The notes under the pieces are model-generated. The model was not told where the DNA came from, searched no databases, and worked only from the letters and a program-made list of their open reading frames with translations. A DNA stretch of 64,000 bases from Arthrobacter_D sp015752045. Its GTDB lineage: Bacteria > Actinomycetota > Actinomycetes > Actinomycetales > Micrococcaceae. How positions within the stretch are numbered: position 1 is the first letter of the stretch; each line of letters opens with the position of its first letter. The DNA is taken from positions 434,001 to 498,000 of the forward strand of contig NZ_JADOUS010000002.1 of the NCBI RefSeq assembly GCF_015752045.1, given 5' to 3'. A program made the position numbers and the translations under genes. Shown piece after piece: positions 7,886 to 17,022 of the stretch.

Positions 7886-8893
7886 CTACAGCAGTCCGAT
7901 GTCGGTGAGGGTCGTCGTGACGCTCTCGATGTCCTCGTCGAGGAAGGTCTGGAACTCGTCGCCCGTCAGGAACGCATCCGCCCAGTTGTTCTCCTCGAGG
8001 GTGGCCTTCCAGGTGTCCGTGGCGTGGAGGTCGGTGACGAGCTGCGTGAGGGCGTCCACCTGGGCGTCGTCGATACTGCCGGGGGCGACGACGCCGCGCC
8101 AGTTGGTCAGCACGAGGTCGATGCCCTCCTCCGTGAGGGTGGGGGTGTCGGGCAGCTGGGGTGCGGCGTCCTCCCCGGACACCGCGAGGGCGCGCAGCTT
8201 GCCCGCGTTCACCTGCTCGGCGTATTCGCCGACCCCGGAGATGCCCGCATCGACCTTGTTGCCCAGCAGGGCCGCGAGGGATTCGCCGCCGCCGGAGTAC
8301 GGGATGTAGTTCAGGTTCTCGGACGCGATGCCCGCCTCCTTCAGGACGGAGCCGGCGAGGATGTGGTCCGCGCCGCCGGCCGAGCCGCCCGTGATGGAGA
8401 CTCCCTGCCCCTTGGCCTCGACGTCGTCGAGCAGGTCCTGCACGGTCTGGTAGGGGGAATCCGCGGGCACCACGATCACGAGGGGCTCCTCGGTGAGGCG
8501 GGCGATCGGCGTCGTGTCCTCGATGCGGTTGGCCGCGTTGTTGGTCTCGACGGCGCCCACCATCACGTAGCCCATGACCATGAGCGTGTTCGGATCCGTC
8601 TCGGTGGCGAGCTTCGCGAGGCCGTTGGTGCCGCCGGCGCCGCCGACGTTGACGACGGACGCGTTACCCACGAGCTCGTTCTCCTTGAGGTCGGCCTCCA
8701 TGGCCCGGCCGGTCTGGTCCCAGCCTCCACCGGGATCGGCGGGCACCACGATGTTGAGCTTCTCGATGGTCCCCTCCGCGCCTTCGGCGGTGGCGCTCTC
8801 GGTCATCGAGCCGCAGGCCGAGAGGGCGAGCGCGGAGGCGAGGGCGAGGGCGGTGAAGCTCGAACGGCGCGCCGTTGTGCGATCGATCGTCAT
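7886..8893 (-). CDS. tctC: Tripartite tricarboxylate transporter substrate-binding lipoprotein
   Basis: A protein of 335 aa of the TctC/BUG family, the extracytoplasmic receptor of the transporter. The N-terminus has a basic segment, a hydrophobic core and the lipobox LSAC (residues about 24-27), so it should be lipid-anchored outside the membrane. After it comes IVVPADPGGGWDQTGRAME, the family's N-terminal signature, and VGGAGGTNGLAKL, the beta-strand turn that binds the carboxylate through water. Starting at the ATG at 8893 places AAGGAAG about 10 bases upstream and gives a proper signal peptide; the frame opens 16 codons earlier. Control by the divergent CitA/CitB pair is expected from the arrangement. 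Confidence 0.92.
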   Translation of the reverse strand: MTIDRTTARRSSFTALALASALALSACGSMTESATAEGAEGTIEKLNIVVPADPGGGWDQTGRAMEADLKENELVGNASVVNVGGAGGTNGLAKLATETDPNTLMVMGYVMVGAVETNNAANRIEDTTPIARLTEEPLVIVVPADSPYQTVQDLLDDVEAKGQGVSITGGSAGGADHILAGSVLKEAGIASENLNYIPYSGGGESLAALLGNKVDAGISGVGEYAEQVNAGKLRALAVSGEDAAPQLPDTPTLTEEGIDLVLTNWRGVVAPGSIDDAQVDALTQLVTDLHATDTWKATLEENNWADAFLTGDEFQTFLDEDIESVTTTLTDIGLL

Positions 8894-9044
8894 GGGTTTC
8901 TCTTCCTTGAGCTGAATGCGGGATGTGATGCGGGTCACCACAGCTGTCCTCAGGCTAGGAAGGCCGCCGAGCGGCGGTAAAGCATGCGGTCGTAGTGCTC
9001 GTAGTGGTCTTTGTGGTCACGACTGATCGGCGAGGACGGATGAA

Positions 9045-9068
9045 TGTGACGCCAGGGCGCGTGTCACA
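9045..9068. promoter_or_regulatory. Inverted repeat TGTGAC-N12-GTCACA before the sensor kinase
   Basis: Six-base arms at 9045-9050 and 9063-9068 lie in the divergent tctC/citA-like region, just before the kinase start. A CitB-type regulator or another dimeric factor could bind. The spacing also places a CACACT -10-like box 7 bases before the ATG at 9077. Confidence 0.4.
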
Positions 9069-9076
9069 CTGTGGGG

Positions 9077-10687
9077 ATGATCAGGACGATGCCGCTTCGA
9101 TCGCAGCTGTTCCTGCTGCAGCTGGCCATCGTGCTGGTGATCGTCGCCGTCGCCGGCTCCACCGCCGTCGCGATGCAGCGGCTGCAGATCCGGGAGCAGT
9201 ACCAGGACCGCATGGTCGGTGTCGCCCAGTCCGTCGCGCAGCTGCCCTCCGTGATCGAGGCGTTCGACGAGGCGGATCCCAGCGCCACCATCCAGCCGAT
9301 CGCCGACCTCATCCGTGAGTCCACCGGGGTGACCTACGTCGTCGTCACCGATGCCGAGGGCCTCCGGTACTCCCACCCCAACCCGGAGCTGATCGGCGAG
9401 CCCGTCTCCACCGATCCCTCCGTCCCGCTCTCGGGGGAGATCTTCGTGGGCACGCAGACCGGCACGCTCGGCGAGTCCTGGCGCGTGAAGGTCCCCGTCT
9501 ACGCCGACGGCGACAACACCGACGGGGACATCATCGGCACCGCGTCGGTGGGGGTCCTCGAGTCCGCACTCGACGCCGACCTCTACGAGGACCTCCCCCG
9601 CCTGCTCGCGTGGCTGATCGTCGCCGCGCTCGTCGGCTCGGCGGGCGCCATCTGGATCTCGCGGCTCGTCTGGCGCCGCATCTACCGGCTCGAACCCGAG
9701 CAGATCGCGTCCCTCCTCGAGACGCGCGACGCCATGATCCACGGCATCAGCGAGGGCATGGTCGCCGTCGACGCCCACCACCGGATCGTGCTCCTCAACG
9801 ACGAGGCGAAGAGACTGCTCGACCTCGACGACGACGCCACCGGCCGGCCCGCCGCCGCCGTCATGGAACCCGCCCTCGCCCGGCTCCTCACCGATCCGGC
9901 GGACACCGACGAGACCGTGCTCTCCGGGGAGCGTGTGCTGCTCGCTCGGACGTCCGACGCGCTCGTGGACGGCGTCCGCGTGGGGCGGGTGATGATCCTC
10001 CGTGACCGCACCGAGCTCTACCAGCTGCTCACGGACCTCGACGGCGAGCGCGACGCCACGCAGGCCCTGCGCGCCCAGGCGCACGAGTTCGCGAACCGCA
10101 TGCACACCATCTCCGGCCTGCTCGAACTCGGCCGCACGGAGCAGGCCGTCGATTTCATCTCGCGGTCCGGTCACGGCGGTTCGCTGGTCTCCGGCTCGAT
10201 CGCCCCGGGCATCGAGGATCCGGACGCCGCGAGCCTGCTCATGACCAAGAGCACCATCGCCGCGGAGAAGGGCATCACGCTGTCCATCGACGACACCTCC
10301 ACGCTGGAGGCCGACGGCACCACCGACGTCGTCACCATCCTCGGCATCCTGATCGACAACGCCCTGGAGGCCGCCGCCGACGGCGGTCGTGGCCTGGTCG
10401 CCGTGCACCTCGAGACCACCGACGACGGCGTGCGCATCACGGTGTCCGACGACGGGCCCGGCGTGCCTCCCGAGGACGTCGCCGGCATCTTCTCCTCCGG
10501 GTACTCGACGAAGGACGGCGGCCGGACCGGCACGCGGGGCTTCGGCCTCGCGCTCGTGGAGAGGATCGCGCGCAGGCGCTCCGGGCACGTCGTCGTCGAC
10601 GATGCGGAGCTCGGCGGTGCCGAGTTCACGGTCTGGCTCGCGCCCTCGCTCGCCGACGTACCCCGCTCCACGCTGCAAATGCCGTGA
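9077..10687 (+). CDS. CitA/DcuS-type sensor histidine kinase
   Basis: A protein of 536 aa. Order: transmembrane helix at about residues 8-30, an extracytoplasmic PAS/Cache sensor (about 35-165, with STGVTYVVVTDAEGLRYSHP), a second helix (about 175-195), a cytoplasmic PAS (about 210-310), the dimerisation segment with the phospho-accepting His in QAHEFANRMHTISGLLELG (about 337), and the ATPase domain with GILIDNALEAA and the loop FSSGYSTKDG...TGTRGFGLALVERI. This is the di/tricarboxylate-sensing family (CitA, DcuS, DctS). It is divergent from the tct operon, its likely target. The start may be GTG 9071, ATG 9077 or ATG 9089; ATG 9077 was chosen for its distance to a CACACT box. Confidence 0.9.
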   Translation: MIRTMPLRSQLFLLQLAIVLVIVAVAGSTAVAMQRLQIREQYQDRMVGVAQSVAQLPSVIEAFDEADPSATIQPIADLIRESTGVTYVVVTDAEGLRYSHPNPELIGEPVSTDPSVPLSGEIFVGTQTGTLGESWRVKVPVYADGDNTDGDIIGTASVGVLESALDADLYEDLPRLLAWLIVAALVGSAGAIWISRLVWRRIYRLEPEQIASLLETRDAMIHGISEGMVAVDAHHRIVLLNDEAKRLLDLDDDATGRPAAAVMEPALARLLTDPADTDETVLSGERVLLARTSDALVDGVRVGRVMILRDRTELYQLLTDLDGERDATQALRAQAHEFANRMHTISGLLELGRTEQAVDFISRSGHGGSLVSGSIAPGIEDPDAASLLMTKSTIAAEKGITLSIDDTSTLEADGTTDVVTILGILIDNALEAAADGGRGLVAVHLETTDDGVRITVSDDGPGVPPEDVAGIFSSGYSTKDGGRTGTRGFGLALVERIARRRSGHVVVDDAELGGAEFTVWLAPSLADVPRSTLQMP

Positions 10688-11433
10688 CCACGCCCGCGCT
10701 GATCCCCACCCTCGTGGTCGACGACGACCGCGAGGTCGCCGGCATCCACACCGGGTTCCTGCTGGCCCACGGCGCCTTCGACGTCGTCGGGGCCGCGCAC
10801 ACGGGAGCCCGCGCCCTCGACCTCGTGCAGGAGCTGCAGCCCCGGCTCGTGCTGCTCGACATCCACCTCCCCGACATGTCGGGGATCGACGTGCTGCGGG
10901 CACTGCGCAACCGGCCCGGCGAACCCCTCGATGTCATGGCGATCACCGCCGCCCGCGAACTCGACACCGTGCGGGCCGCGGTGGCCGGCGGTGTGCTGCA
11001 CTACCTCGTGAAGCCCTTCAGCGCCGCGGTCCTGAACCAGCGGCTGGACCACTACGTGGCGTACCGGCGCGAGCTCGACACCCACGCCGGCGACAGCGCG
11101 TCGGCACTGGACCAGCACCGGATCGACCAGCTCCTCGGCACGACGGCGGGAGCAGGACCCGCGTTGCCCGGGACGACGGCGACGACCCTGCTCGCGCCCC
11201 CGAAAGGACTCTCCGCGCCGACGCTCGACGCCGTCGTGCTGGACCTGCGAGGGCAGGGCCGCGGGACGTCGGCATCCGAGGTCGCGGCCCGGCTCGGCAT
11301 GGCCCGCGTGAGCGCCAGGCGCTACCTCGAATTCCTCGTCTCGCGGGGGCAGGCGCGGATCGTCCCGCAGTACGGGTCCGCGGGCCGGCCGGAGAAGTTC
11401 TACGTATGGACGGACGATGCTCCCCGCGGGTGA
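10684..11433 (+). CDS. CitB/DcuR-type response regulator
   Basis: A protein of 249 aa. The receiver (residues 8-125) has DDD near the start, the phospho-acceptor in LLDIHLPDMSG (Asp about 59), Thr in AITAARE and Lys in LVKPF. The C-terminal part (about 175-240) is the winged-helix type of CitB/DcuR proteins, with SASEVAARLGMARVSARRYL as the helix-turn-helix. Its GTG overlaps the kinase stop as GTGA (10684-10687), so both are made together. By position and family it should activate the tctCBA-usp operon when the kinase senses the external carboxylate. Confidence 0.9.
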   Translation: MTTPALIPTLVVDDDREVAGIHTGFLLAHGAFDVVGAAHTGARALDLVQELQPRLVLLDIHLPDMSGIDVLRALRNRPGEPLDVMAITAARELDTVRAAVAGGVLHYLVKPFSAAVLNQRLDHYVAYRRELDTHAGDSASALDQHRIDQLLGTTAGAGPALPGTTATTLLAPPKGLSAPTLDAVVLDLRGQGRGTSASEVAARLGMARVSARRYLEFLVSRGQARIVPQYGSAGRPEKFYVWTDDAPRG

Positions 11434-11467
11434 GGAATAACGGCGACACCGGAAGGTTGTTCAGAGC

Positions 11468-12151
11468 ATGACGGAGAACGCGACAGACCAGGCAGGCGCC
11501 CCGCGCCCCACGATCGGCTTCATCGGCAGCGGCCACATCGGCTCGCAGCTCGCCCGCCTCGCCGTCGCCCACGGCTACCGGGTGATCATGAGCAACTCGC
11601 GCGGGCCCGGGACGCTGCAGGACCTCGTCGCGGAGCTCGGGTCCGCAGCACGCGCCGGCACCGTGGAGGACGCGGCGGCTGACGGCGACGTCGTCGTCGT
11701 GACCGTCCCGCTGAAGAGCATCGACGCGGTCCCGGTGGAGCCCCTCGCCGGCAAGCTGGTCATCGACACGTGCAACTACTATCCGCAGCGCGACGGCCGG
11801 ATCGCGGAACTCGAGGACGAGAGCACGACGACGAGCGAGCTCGTCCAGCGCCACCTGCCCGGATCCTCCGTGGTGAAGGTGTTCAACAACATCCATTCCG
11901 CGCAGCTCACCACCGACGGCACGCCGGCCGGCACGCCGGACCGCCGTGCGCTACCGATCGCCGGGGACGATGCCGACGCCGGGCAGGCGGTGGTGGAGCT
12001 CCTCGACGAGTTCGGCTTCGACGCCGTGGACGCGGGGTCCCTCGCGGAGGGCTGGCGCTTCCAGCGCGACACCCCCGCCTACGGCGCCGCACTCGACGCC
12101 GCGGGGATCCGCGAGGCGCTGGGGCAGGCGACGCGGTACACCGACAGGTAG
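11468..12151 (+). CDS. F420-dependent NADP reductase-like dinucleotide-binding protein
   Basis: A protein of 227 aa with an N-terminal Rossmann fold: IGFIGSGHIGSQLARLAV has the GxGxxG motif (residues about 17-22) followed by SNSRGP, where the Ser/Arg pair suits the NADP 2'-phosphate. The rest (VVVTVPLKSI, VIDTCNYYPQRDG, VVKVFNNIHSAQL) matches the F420-oxidoreductase-like family of predicted dinucleotide-binding enzymes. Whether it uses F420 or another hydride carrier cannot be told. A ribosome site GGAAGG lies about 12 bases before the ATG. It is 34 bases after the response regulator, but a hairpin follows it, so it may be the end of that transcript. Confidence 0.8.
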   Translation: MTENATDQAGAPRPTIGFIGSGHIGSQLARLAVAHGYRVIMSNSRGPGTLQDLVAELGSAARAGTVEDAAADGDVVVVTVPLKSIDAVPVEPLAGKLVIDTCNYYPQRDGRIAELEDESTTTSELVQRHLPGSSVVKVFNNIHSAQLTTDGTPAGTPDRRALPIAGDDADAGQAVVELLDEFGFDAVDAGSLAEGWRFQRDTPAYGAALDAAGIREALGQATRYTDR

Positions 12152-12157
12152 CGTCCG

Positions 12158-12174
12158 CCCGAGCGGCCCTCGGG
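12158..12174 (+). terminator. Hairpin terminator after the dinucleotide-binding gene
   Basis: Arms CCCGAG/CTCGGG with a 5-base loop, starting 7 bases after the stop codon and followed by TACTTTGGTT, a modest T-rich tail. Confidence 0.5.
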
Positions 12175-12298
12175 TACTTTGGTTCCAGTGCTTCATGGTC
12201 CCTGCGACCCGGTGAGCGTCTCAGTGCGGCCGACCCGGCGCACACAAGTCACCGACAGTGCCTCGGCGCACGGAAGCAGAAGTGGAGTGTGCTGCGGC

Positions 12299-14377
12299 AT
12301 GGGGACAGTGACAACCGGTCTCTCCGTGGATCCTGCGCGCGGGGAAGGCTCCCTCGGGGGGCGCGCGCTCCTGATCCGGGCCATCGTGCTCGTGACGGCG
12401 GTCCTCGGCCTGAACTACATCGTCTGGCGGTGGCTCTTCTCCATCAACTGGGACGCGTGGTGGATCGCGATCCCGCTGGTCCTGGCGGAGACGTACTCGC
12501 TGATCGACTCGCTGCTGTTCGGCTTCACGGTGTGGAGGCTCAGGAGGCGCGAGCCGCCGGAGGCCCCCGCCGACCTCACCGTGGACGTCTTCATCACCAC
12601 CTACAACGAGCCGCTGGACCTCGTCCTGACCACGGCGCGGGCCGCGAGGGCCATCCGCTACCCCCACAAGACGTGGATCCTCGACGACGGCGACCGCGCC
12701 GACGTCCGGGCGGCCGCGGAGGCGGAGGGCATCGGGTGGATCACGCGCTCGGCGGACTGGAAGGACATGCCGCGCCACGCCAAGGCCGGCAACCTGAACA
12801 ACGCCCTCATGTCCACGGACGGAGAGTTCCTCGTCATCCTCGATGCGGACCAGATCCCCGACCCCCTCATCCTGGACCGGACCCTCGGGTACTTCACCAA
12901 CGAGAAGATGGCCCTGGTCCAGACCCCGCAGGTCTTCGTCAACGTGCCGGACTCGGACCCCCTGGGAAGCCAGGCTCCGCTCTTCTACGGGCCGATCCAG
13001 CAGGGCAAGGACGGCTGGAACGCCGCCTTCTTCTGCGGCTCGAACGCGATCATCCGCCGTGAGGCGCTCATGCAGCTCGGGGTCACGCGCTACGTCACGG
13101 AGATCGAGCTCGCCCTGCACAAGGCCCTCAAGACCTCCGACAAGGTCATCGCGAAGGCCAAGAAGAACCTCGGCGCGGACAACGAACGCGTGACCGAGGC
13201 GCTGGACCTGGTGGCGAAGGACCTCCGCCGCGTCCGCCGTCGCCTGCAGAAGGGCCACGGCATCTCCGAGGTGACCTACGAGTTCCAGCAGCGCGTCACG
13301 GCGGTGACCCGCACCCTGGTCGCTGCGGACATCGCCGCGTTCCACGACGACCTGGCCTCCCTCGCCGACCTCGGCATCGAAGGCCTGGAGGGCCTGGAGA
13401 CCGGGCTGGAGGGCGCCTCGGCGAGCACCCCGGCCCTCGCCGTCGTCGACGACACGGCCCTCGACCAGCTGGCCCAGCGGTCCTGGTCCCCGCTCGCGGC
13501 GATCGACGCCGTCCGCGTCCTCATCGAATCGGTCAACGCCGAGCGTTCCGGCGAGGCGCAGGCCGTCATGCCGATGGCCACCATCTCCGTCACCGAGGAC
13601 ATGGCCACCTGCATGCGGCTGCACTCCCTCGGCTGGGAGTCCGCCTACCACCACGAGAAACTCGCCGACGGCCTGGCGCCCGAGGACCTGAACTCGATGC
13701 TGACCCAGCGCCTGCGCTGGGCGCAGGGGACCATCCAGGTGCTGTTCCGCGAGAACCCGTTCGCGCAGAAGGGCCTGACGTTCGCCCAGAAGCTCATGTA
13801 CGGGGCCACGATGTGGAGCTACCTCTCAGGGTTCGCCGCGATCATCTACATCGCGGCGCCCATCATCTACCTCGTCTTCGGCATCCTCCCGGTGGACTCC
13901 ATCAGCACCGAGTTCTTCCTGCGGCTGATCCCGTTCCTGGTGGTCAACCAGCTGCTGTTCGTCATCGTCGGCAAGGGCGTCAGGACGTGGCGCGGGCAGC
14001 AGTACTCCCTCGCGCTGTTCCCCGTCTGGATCCGGTCCATCACCTCGGCGTTCGGCAACGTCTACCTGGGCCGCGACCTGGACTTCGCCGTCACGCCGAA
14101 GACCCTGCAGCAGGACACCACGCTGCGCTGGGACCTCGTCAGGCCGCAGCTCTGGGCGATGGGACTGCTGGCCGGGGCGGCCGTCGTCGGCATCATCCGC
14201 ATGATCCTCGGGCACGCGGACATCCTCGGCACGTCGGTCAACATCGTGTGGGTGGTCTTCGACCTCGTCATCTTCAGCGTCATCATCGAGGCCGTCCGCT
14301 ACCGCGGGTACGAGCACTACCGGTCGGACATCGCCGCGGCCACGGCGCGGCAGGAGGCGAGAAGCCTCCGGCGCTAG
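12299..14377 (+). CDS. Cellulose-synthase-like family 2 glycosyltransferase with a helical insert
   Basis: A membrane protein of 692 aa. Two helices (about residues 22-47 and 50-77) precede the GT-A domain, which has VDVFITTYNEPLD, the UDP-binding WILDDGDR, and the metal-binding DADQIPDP. The acceptor segment FFCGSNAIIRREAL follows. Normally the TED base and the Q(Q/R)xRW motif come about 50 residues later; here VTEDMAT and QRLRWAQGT appear only after an insert of about 150 residues that is rich in charged heptads (coiled-coil like). Four more helices close the protein. It should make or elongate a beta-linked polysaccharide across the membrane, product unknown. No PilZ domain or partner gene is nearby. 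The ATG at 12299 is preceded by GTGGAG. Confidence 0.82.
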   Translation: MGTVTTGLSVDPARGEGSLGGRALLIRAIVLVTAVLGLNYIVWRWLFSINWDAWWIAIPLVLAETYSLIDSLLFGFTVWRLRRREPPEAPADLTVDVFITTYNEPLDLVLTTARAARAIRYPHKTWILDDGDRADVRAAAEAEGIGWITRSADWKDMPRHAKAGNLNNALMSTDGEFLVILDADQIPDPLILDRTLGYFTNEKMALVQTPQVFVNVPDSDPLGSQAPLFYGPIQQGKDGWNAAFFCGSNAIIRREALMQLGVTRYVTEIELALHKALKTSDKVIAKAKKNLGADNERVTEALDLVAKDLRRVRRRLQKGHGISEVTYEFQQRVTAVTRTLVAADIAAFHDDLASLADLGIEGLEGLETGLEGASASTPALAVVDDTALDQLAQRSWSPLAAIDAVRVLIESVNAERSGEAQAVMPMATISVTEDMATCMRLHSLGWESAYHHEKLADGLAPEDLNSMLTQRLRWAQGTIQVLFRENPFAQKGLTFAQKLMYGATMWSYLSGFAAIIYIAAPIIYLVFGILPVDSISTEFFLRLIPFLVVNQLLFVIVGKGVRTWRGQQYSLALFPVWIRSITSAFGNVYLGRDLDFAVTPKTLQQDTTLRWDLVRPQLWAMGLLAGAAVVGIIRMILGHADILGTSVNIVWVVFDLVIFSVIIEAVRYRGYEHYRSDIAAATARQEARSLRR

Positions 14378-14907
14378 CTCCTGCCCCGCCGGAGACGACG
14401 CCACAACGAGGTCCTCGGCGGTTCAGGTGGCGTGGCGGCCTCGGCGTCACGGCGGGCCGACGCCCTGCGGTCGCGCCAGCGCTGCACCTCGGCGTCGACG
14501 TCGCGCAGCGGGGTGATCACCGGCGGGCCGCCGAGGAGCTGGCGCCTGGCGTCGACCACCCGGTCGTTGAAGTCCTCGAGGATCTCACGGACCTGCCGCT
14601 CGGTGTACTGGCGGTCGAGCCGGGCGTCCAGCTCGGCGTCCTCGGTGCGCAGCAGGATGGCGCGGGGGCCGAGGCCCGTGATGTTCTCGCGCTGGATCAG
14701 GCCCTTGACCCACCAGTCCGGGTCGTGTCCCTCCCCCAGCCCGGGGATCGGTTTGCCGGCGAGCGCCAGGTTGTCGAAGTCACCGCGAGCGACGGCGCGG
14801 TCGACGATGAGGCGTGCGCGCTTTGCCTCGTCCTCGCCCCGGCGCAGCGGCGCGAGCTCCCCGTCCGCCTCGCCGCCGTCGCCGTTCTGGCGCTGCCGTT
14901 CGGCCAT
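14374..14907 (-). CDS. DUF1992 (DnaJ-subfamily C member 28-like) protein
   Basis: A protein of 177 aa. The central segment (about residues 25-120) has IVDRAVARGDFDNLALAGKP, which is the DUF1992 signature, followed by WWVKGLIQREN. The domain is found C-terminal to a J domain in some eukaryotes and alone in bacteria; the function is unknown. The C-terminus is rich in Arg, ending RRLRRGRS. It converges with the glycosyltransferase gene: the two stop codons share the palindrome CTAG (14374-14377). Confidence 0.8.
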   Translation of the reverse strand: MAERQRQNGDGGEADGELAPLRRGEDEAKRARLIVDRAVARGDFDNLALAGKPIPGLGEGHDPDWWVKGLIQRENITGLGPRAILLRTEDAELDARLDRQYTERQVREILEDFNDRVVDARRQLLGGPPVITPLRDVDAEVQRWRDRRASARRDAEAATPPEPPRTSLWRRLRRGRS

Positions 14908-15098
14908 GGCGTCACCCGCATCGCCCTGGGCGGCGCGGTACTGGGCCGCCCTGCGCAGCCTCTCCCCGTGTTCCTGTGACTCGCCGATGCCGCTGCCTCC
15001 CCGCGCGTGTGCCGTCCCCTCCAGTATTCCGAGGTGCGGAATCCGCCCGCAACCGATTCCCCTGCGGACGAACGCACTCGCGCCGCGGGAGGAGACAA

Positions 15099-15136
15099 CG
15101 ACGGCGGGCCGCCCCCGGGAGGGCGACCCGCCGTCG
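15099..15136 (-). terminator. Rho-independent-like terminator of the alpha-glucosidase gene
   Basis: A perfect 10-base stem CGACGGCGGG/CCCGCCGTCG with an 18-base apical part, 15 bases beyond the stop codon. Read on the minus strand it is followed by TTGTCTCC. The region 14908-15098 holds no other gene. Confidence 0.75.
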
Positions 15137-15150
15137 GGGCGGAGGAGGTG

Positions 15151-16875
15151 CTAGACGAGCCAGGCCGTCGTGTCGGCCGGCAGTCTGCCGTCCTCGAGCG
15201 GCGAGCTGCTCAGCAGCACCGTGCCCTCGGGCAGGTCCACCGGCGCCGAGCCGAAGTTGGTCACGGAATGCCAGCCGTTCGGACGCGTGAAGTGCAGGAC
15301 GTCGGCGGAGGGCTCCTCGGCCCACGCGAAGTCCTCCTCGCCCTGCAACTCACGGCGCAGGGCGAGCGCTCGGCGGTAGAAGCCGAGGTTGGAGGCGGGG
15401 TCGGCCTCCTGCACCTCGACGGCGTACTCCCCGAACCACTCCGGCTGCGGCAGGTGCGCGCCCTTGAACCCGAAGCCGAAGGAATCGCCGTCCCGCGTCC
15501 AGGGCAGCGGGACGCGGCAGCCGTCACGGCCCACGTCGACGCCCTTGTTGCGGAAGAAGGTGGGGTCCTGCCGGTCCTCGTCGGGGATGTCCGCGACCTC
15601 GTGGAGGCCGAGCTCCTCGCCCTGGTAGAGGTAGGCGGAGCCGGGCAGGGCGAGCATGAGCTGGGAGACGGCGCGGGCACGACGCTCGCCGAGCGCATGG
15701 TCCAGCGCAGGCTCCCTGCCGCCGCTCATGAGCCAGGCCGAGCCGTCCTGGCCGTCCTCGCTGTCCGCGCTGTCCTCGCCGACGGGCGGCAGGCCGTAGC
15801 GCGTGGCATGCCGGACGACGTCGTGGTTGGAGAAGACCCAGGTCGACGACGCCCCCGAGGAGGTCGCTTCGCCGAGGTTCTTGGTGATGATGTCGCGGAA
15901 CTGGCCGGGGTTCCAGTCGGCCTTGAGGAGGTCGAAGTTGAAGGCCTGGCCGAGCCCCTCGGGGCTCGCGTAGCGGGCGCGGCGGTCGGCGTGGACCCAC
16001 GCCTCGGCGACGGCGGTGCGCGGCGGCGTGTATTCGTTGAACACCTGGCGCCATTCCGCGAACACCTCGTGGACCTCGTCGCGGTCCCAGAAGGGGTGCT
16101 TGCCCTGGTTGTTCCCGCCCTCGGGGCCGAGCTCGGCCTTGGACGGCAGCGGCTCGGTCATGTCCTTGGTGAGGGCGTGGGCCACGTCCACGCGGAAGCC
16201 GTCGACGCCGCGGTCGGACCAGAAGCGGAGGGTCTTCAGGAAGTCGTCGCGGACCTCGCGGTTGTCCCAGTTCAGGTCCGGCTGTTCCCGGGCGAAGATG
16301 TGCATGTACCACTGGCCGTCCTCCGTGCGCTCCCAGGCGGGACCGCCGAACACGGAGTCCCAGTCCGACGGCGGCTCGGAGCCGTCCGGGCCCTTGCCGT
16401 CGTGGAAGATGTAGCGGTTGCGTGCGGCGGACCCCTTCGGCGAGGCGAGGGCCTCCTGGAACCATTCGTGCCGGTTGGAGGTGTGGTTCGGGACGATGTC
16501 CGCGACGAGCTTGATGCCTGCCGCGTGCAGGGCGGCGACCATCTCGTCGAAGTCCTCGAGCGTACCCAGCTTGGGGTCGACGTCCCGGTAGTCGTCGACG
16601 TCGTACCCGCCGTCCGCGAGCGCGGACGGGTAGAAGGGGCTGAGCCAGACGGCGTCCACGCCGAGGGACGTCAGGTACGGGATGCGGGACGTGATGCCCT
16701 TGAGGTCCCCGATGCCGTCACCGTTGGAATCGGCGAAACTCCGGGGGTAGATCTGGTAGACGGCGGCCTGGCGCCACCAGTGCGGATCCTGCATGCGCTC
16801 GGCGAGCGCCTCGGCGGACAGCCCGGTGGCGGCGTCCACGGCGGAGTCGACGTCGGGATTGACGGTGGAAGTCAT
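15151..16875 (-). CDS. Alpha-glucosidase / oligo-1,6-glucosidase (GH13)
   Basis: A cytoplasmic glycoside hydrolase family 13 enzyme of 574 aa without a signal peptide. The barrel starts with WWRQAAVYQIYPRSFADSNG. Region I is DIVPNHTS. The nucleophile lies in GFRVDVAHAL (Asp 230), the acid/base in AVAEAWV (Glu 291), and the third carboxylate in FSNHD (Asp 352), all present. It should hydrolyse maltose, sucrose or short alpha-glucans taken up by the cell. The ATG at 16875 with GAGAGG just upstream was chosen; the frame opens 16 codons earlier. It is divergent from a ROK repressor, and an operator-like palindrome lies between them, so sugar-dependent control is likely. Confidence 0.92.
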   Translation of the reverse strand: MTSTVNPDVDSAVDAATGLSAEALAERMQDPHWWRQAAVYQIYPRSFADSNGDGIGDLKGITSRIPYLTSLGVDAVWLSPFYPSALADGGYDVDDYRDVDPKLGTLEDFDEMVAALHAAGIKLVADIVPNHTSNRHEWFQEALASPKGSAARNRYIFHDGKGPDGSEPPSDWDSVFGGPAWERTEDGQWYMHIFAREQPDLNWDNREVRDDFLKTLRFWSDRGVDGFRVDVAHALTKDMTEPLPSKAELGPEGGNNQGKHPFWDRDEVHEVFAEWRQVFNEYTPPRTAVAEAWVHADRRARYASPEGLGQAFNFDLLKADWNPGQFRDIITKNLGEATSSGASSTWVFSNHDVVRHATRYGLPPVGEDSADSEDGQDGSAWLMSGGREPALDHALGERRARAVSQLMLALPGSAYLYQGEELGLHEVADIPDEDRQDPTFFRNKGVDVGRDGCRVPLPWTRDGDSFGFGFKGAHLPQPEWFGEYAVEVQEADPASNLGFYRRALALRRELQGEEDFAWAEEPSADVLHFTRPNGWHSVTNFGSAPVDLPEGTVLLSSSPLEDGRLPADTTAWLV

Positions 16876-16961
16876 AGGGTGTGCCTCTCTGGTGTGGAAG
16901 TGTGGGCACGGACGTGCCGGCACAGCGATGCGCCGGGCGTCGATCGGTACTCCACTCCCGA

Positions 16962-16983
16962 TTATTTTTGCGATTGAAAATAA
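16962..16983. promoter_or_regulatory. ROK-type operator TTATTTT-N8-AAAATAA
   Basis: Perfect 7-base arms at 16962-16968 and 16977-16983 with an 8-base spacer, in the AT-rich 147-base gap between the alpha-glucosidase and the ROK regulator. The arms and spacing resemble sites bound by NagC/Mlc-type ROK repressors, so this is the probable site for the product of the gene at 17023, controlling both genes. Confidence 0.75.
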
Positions 16984-17022
16984 AGGATGTCAACGACGAG
17001 GCTAGTACGGGGAGGTGGTGTG

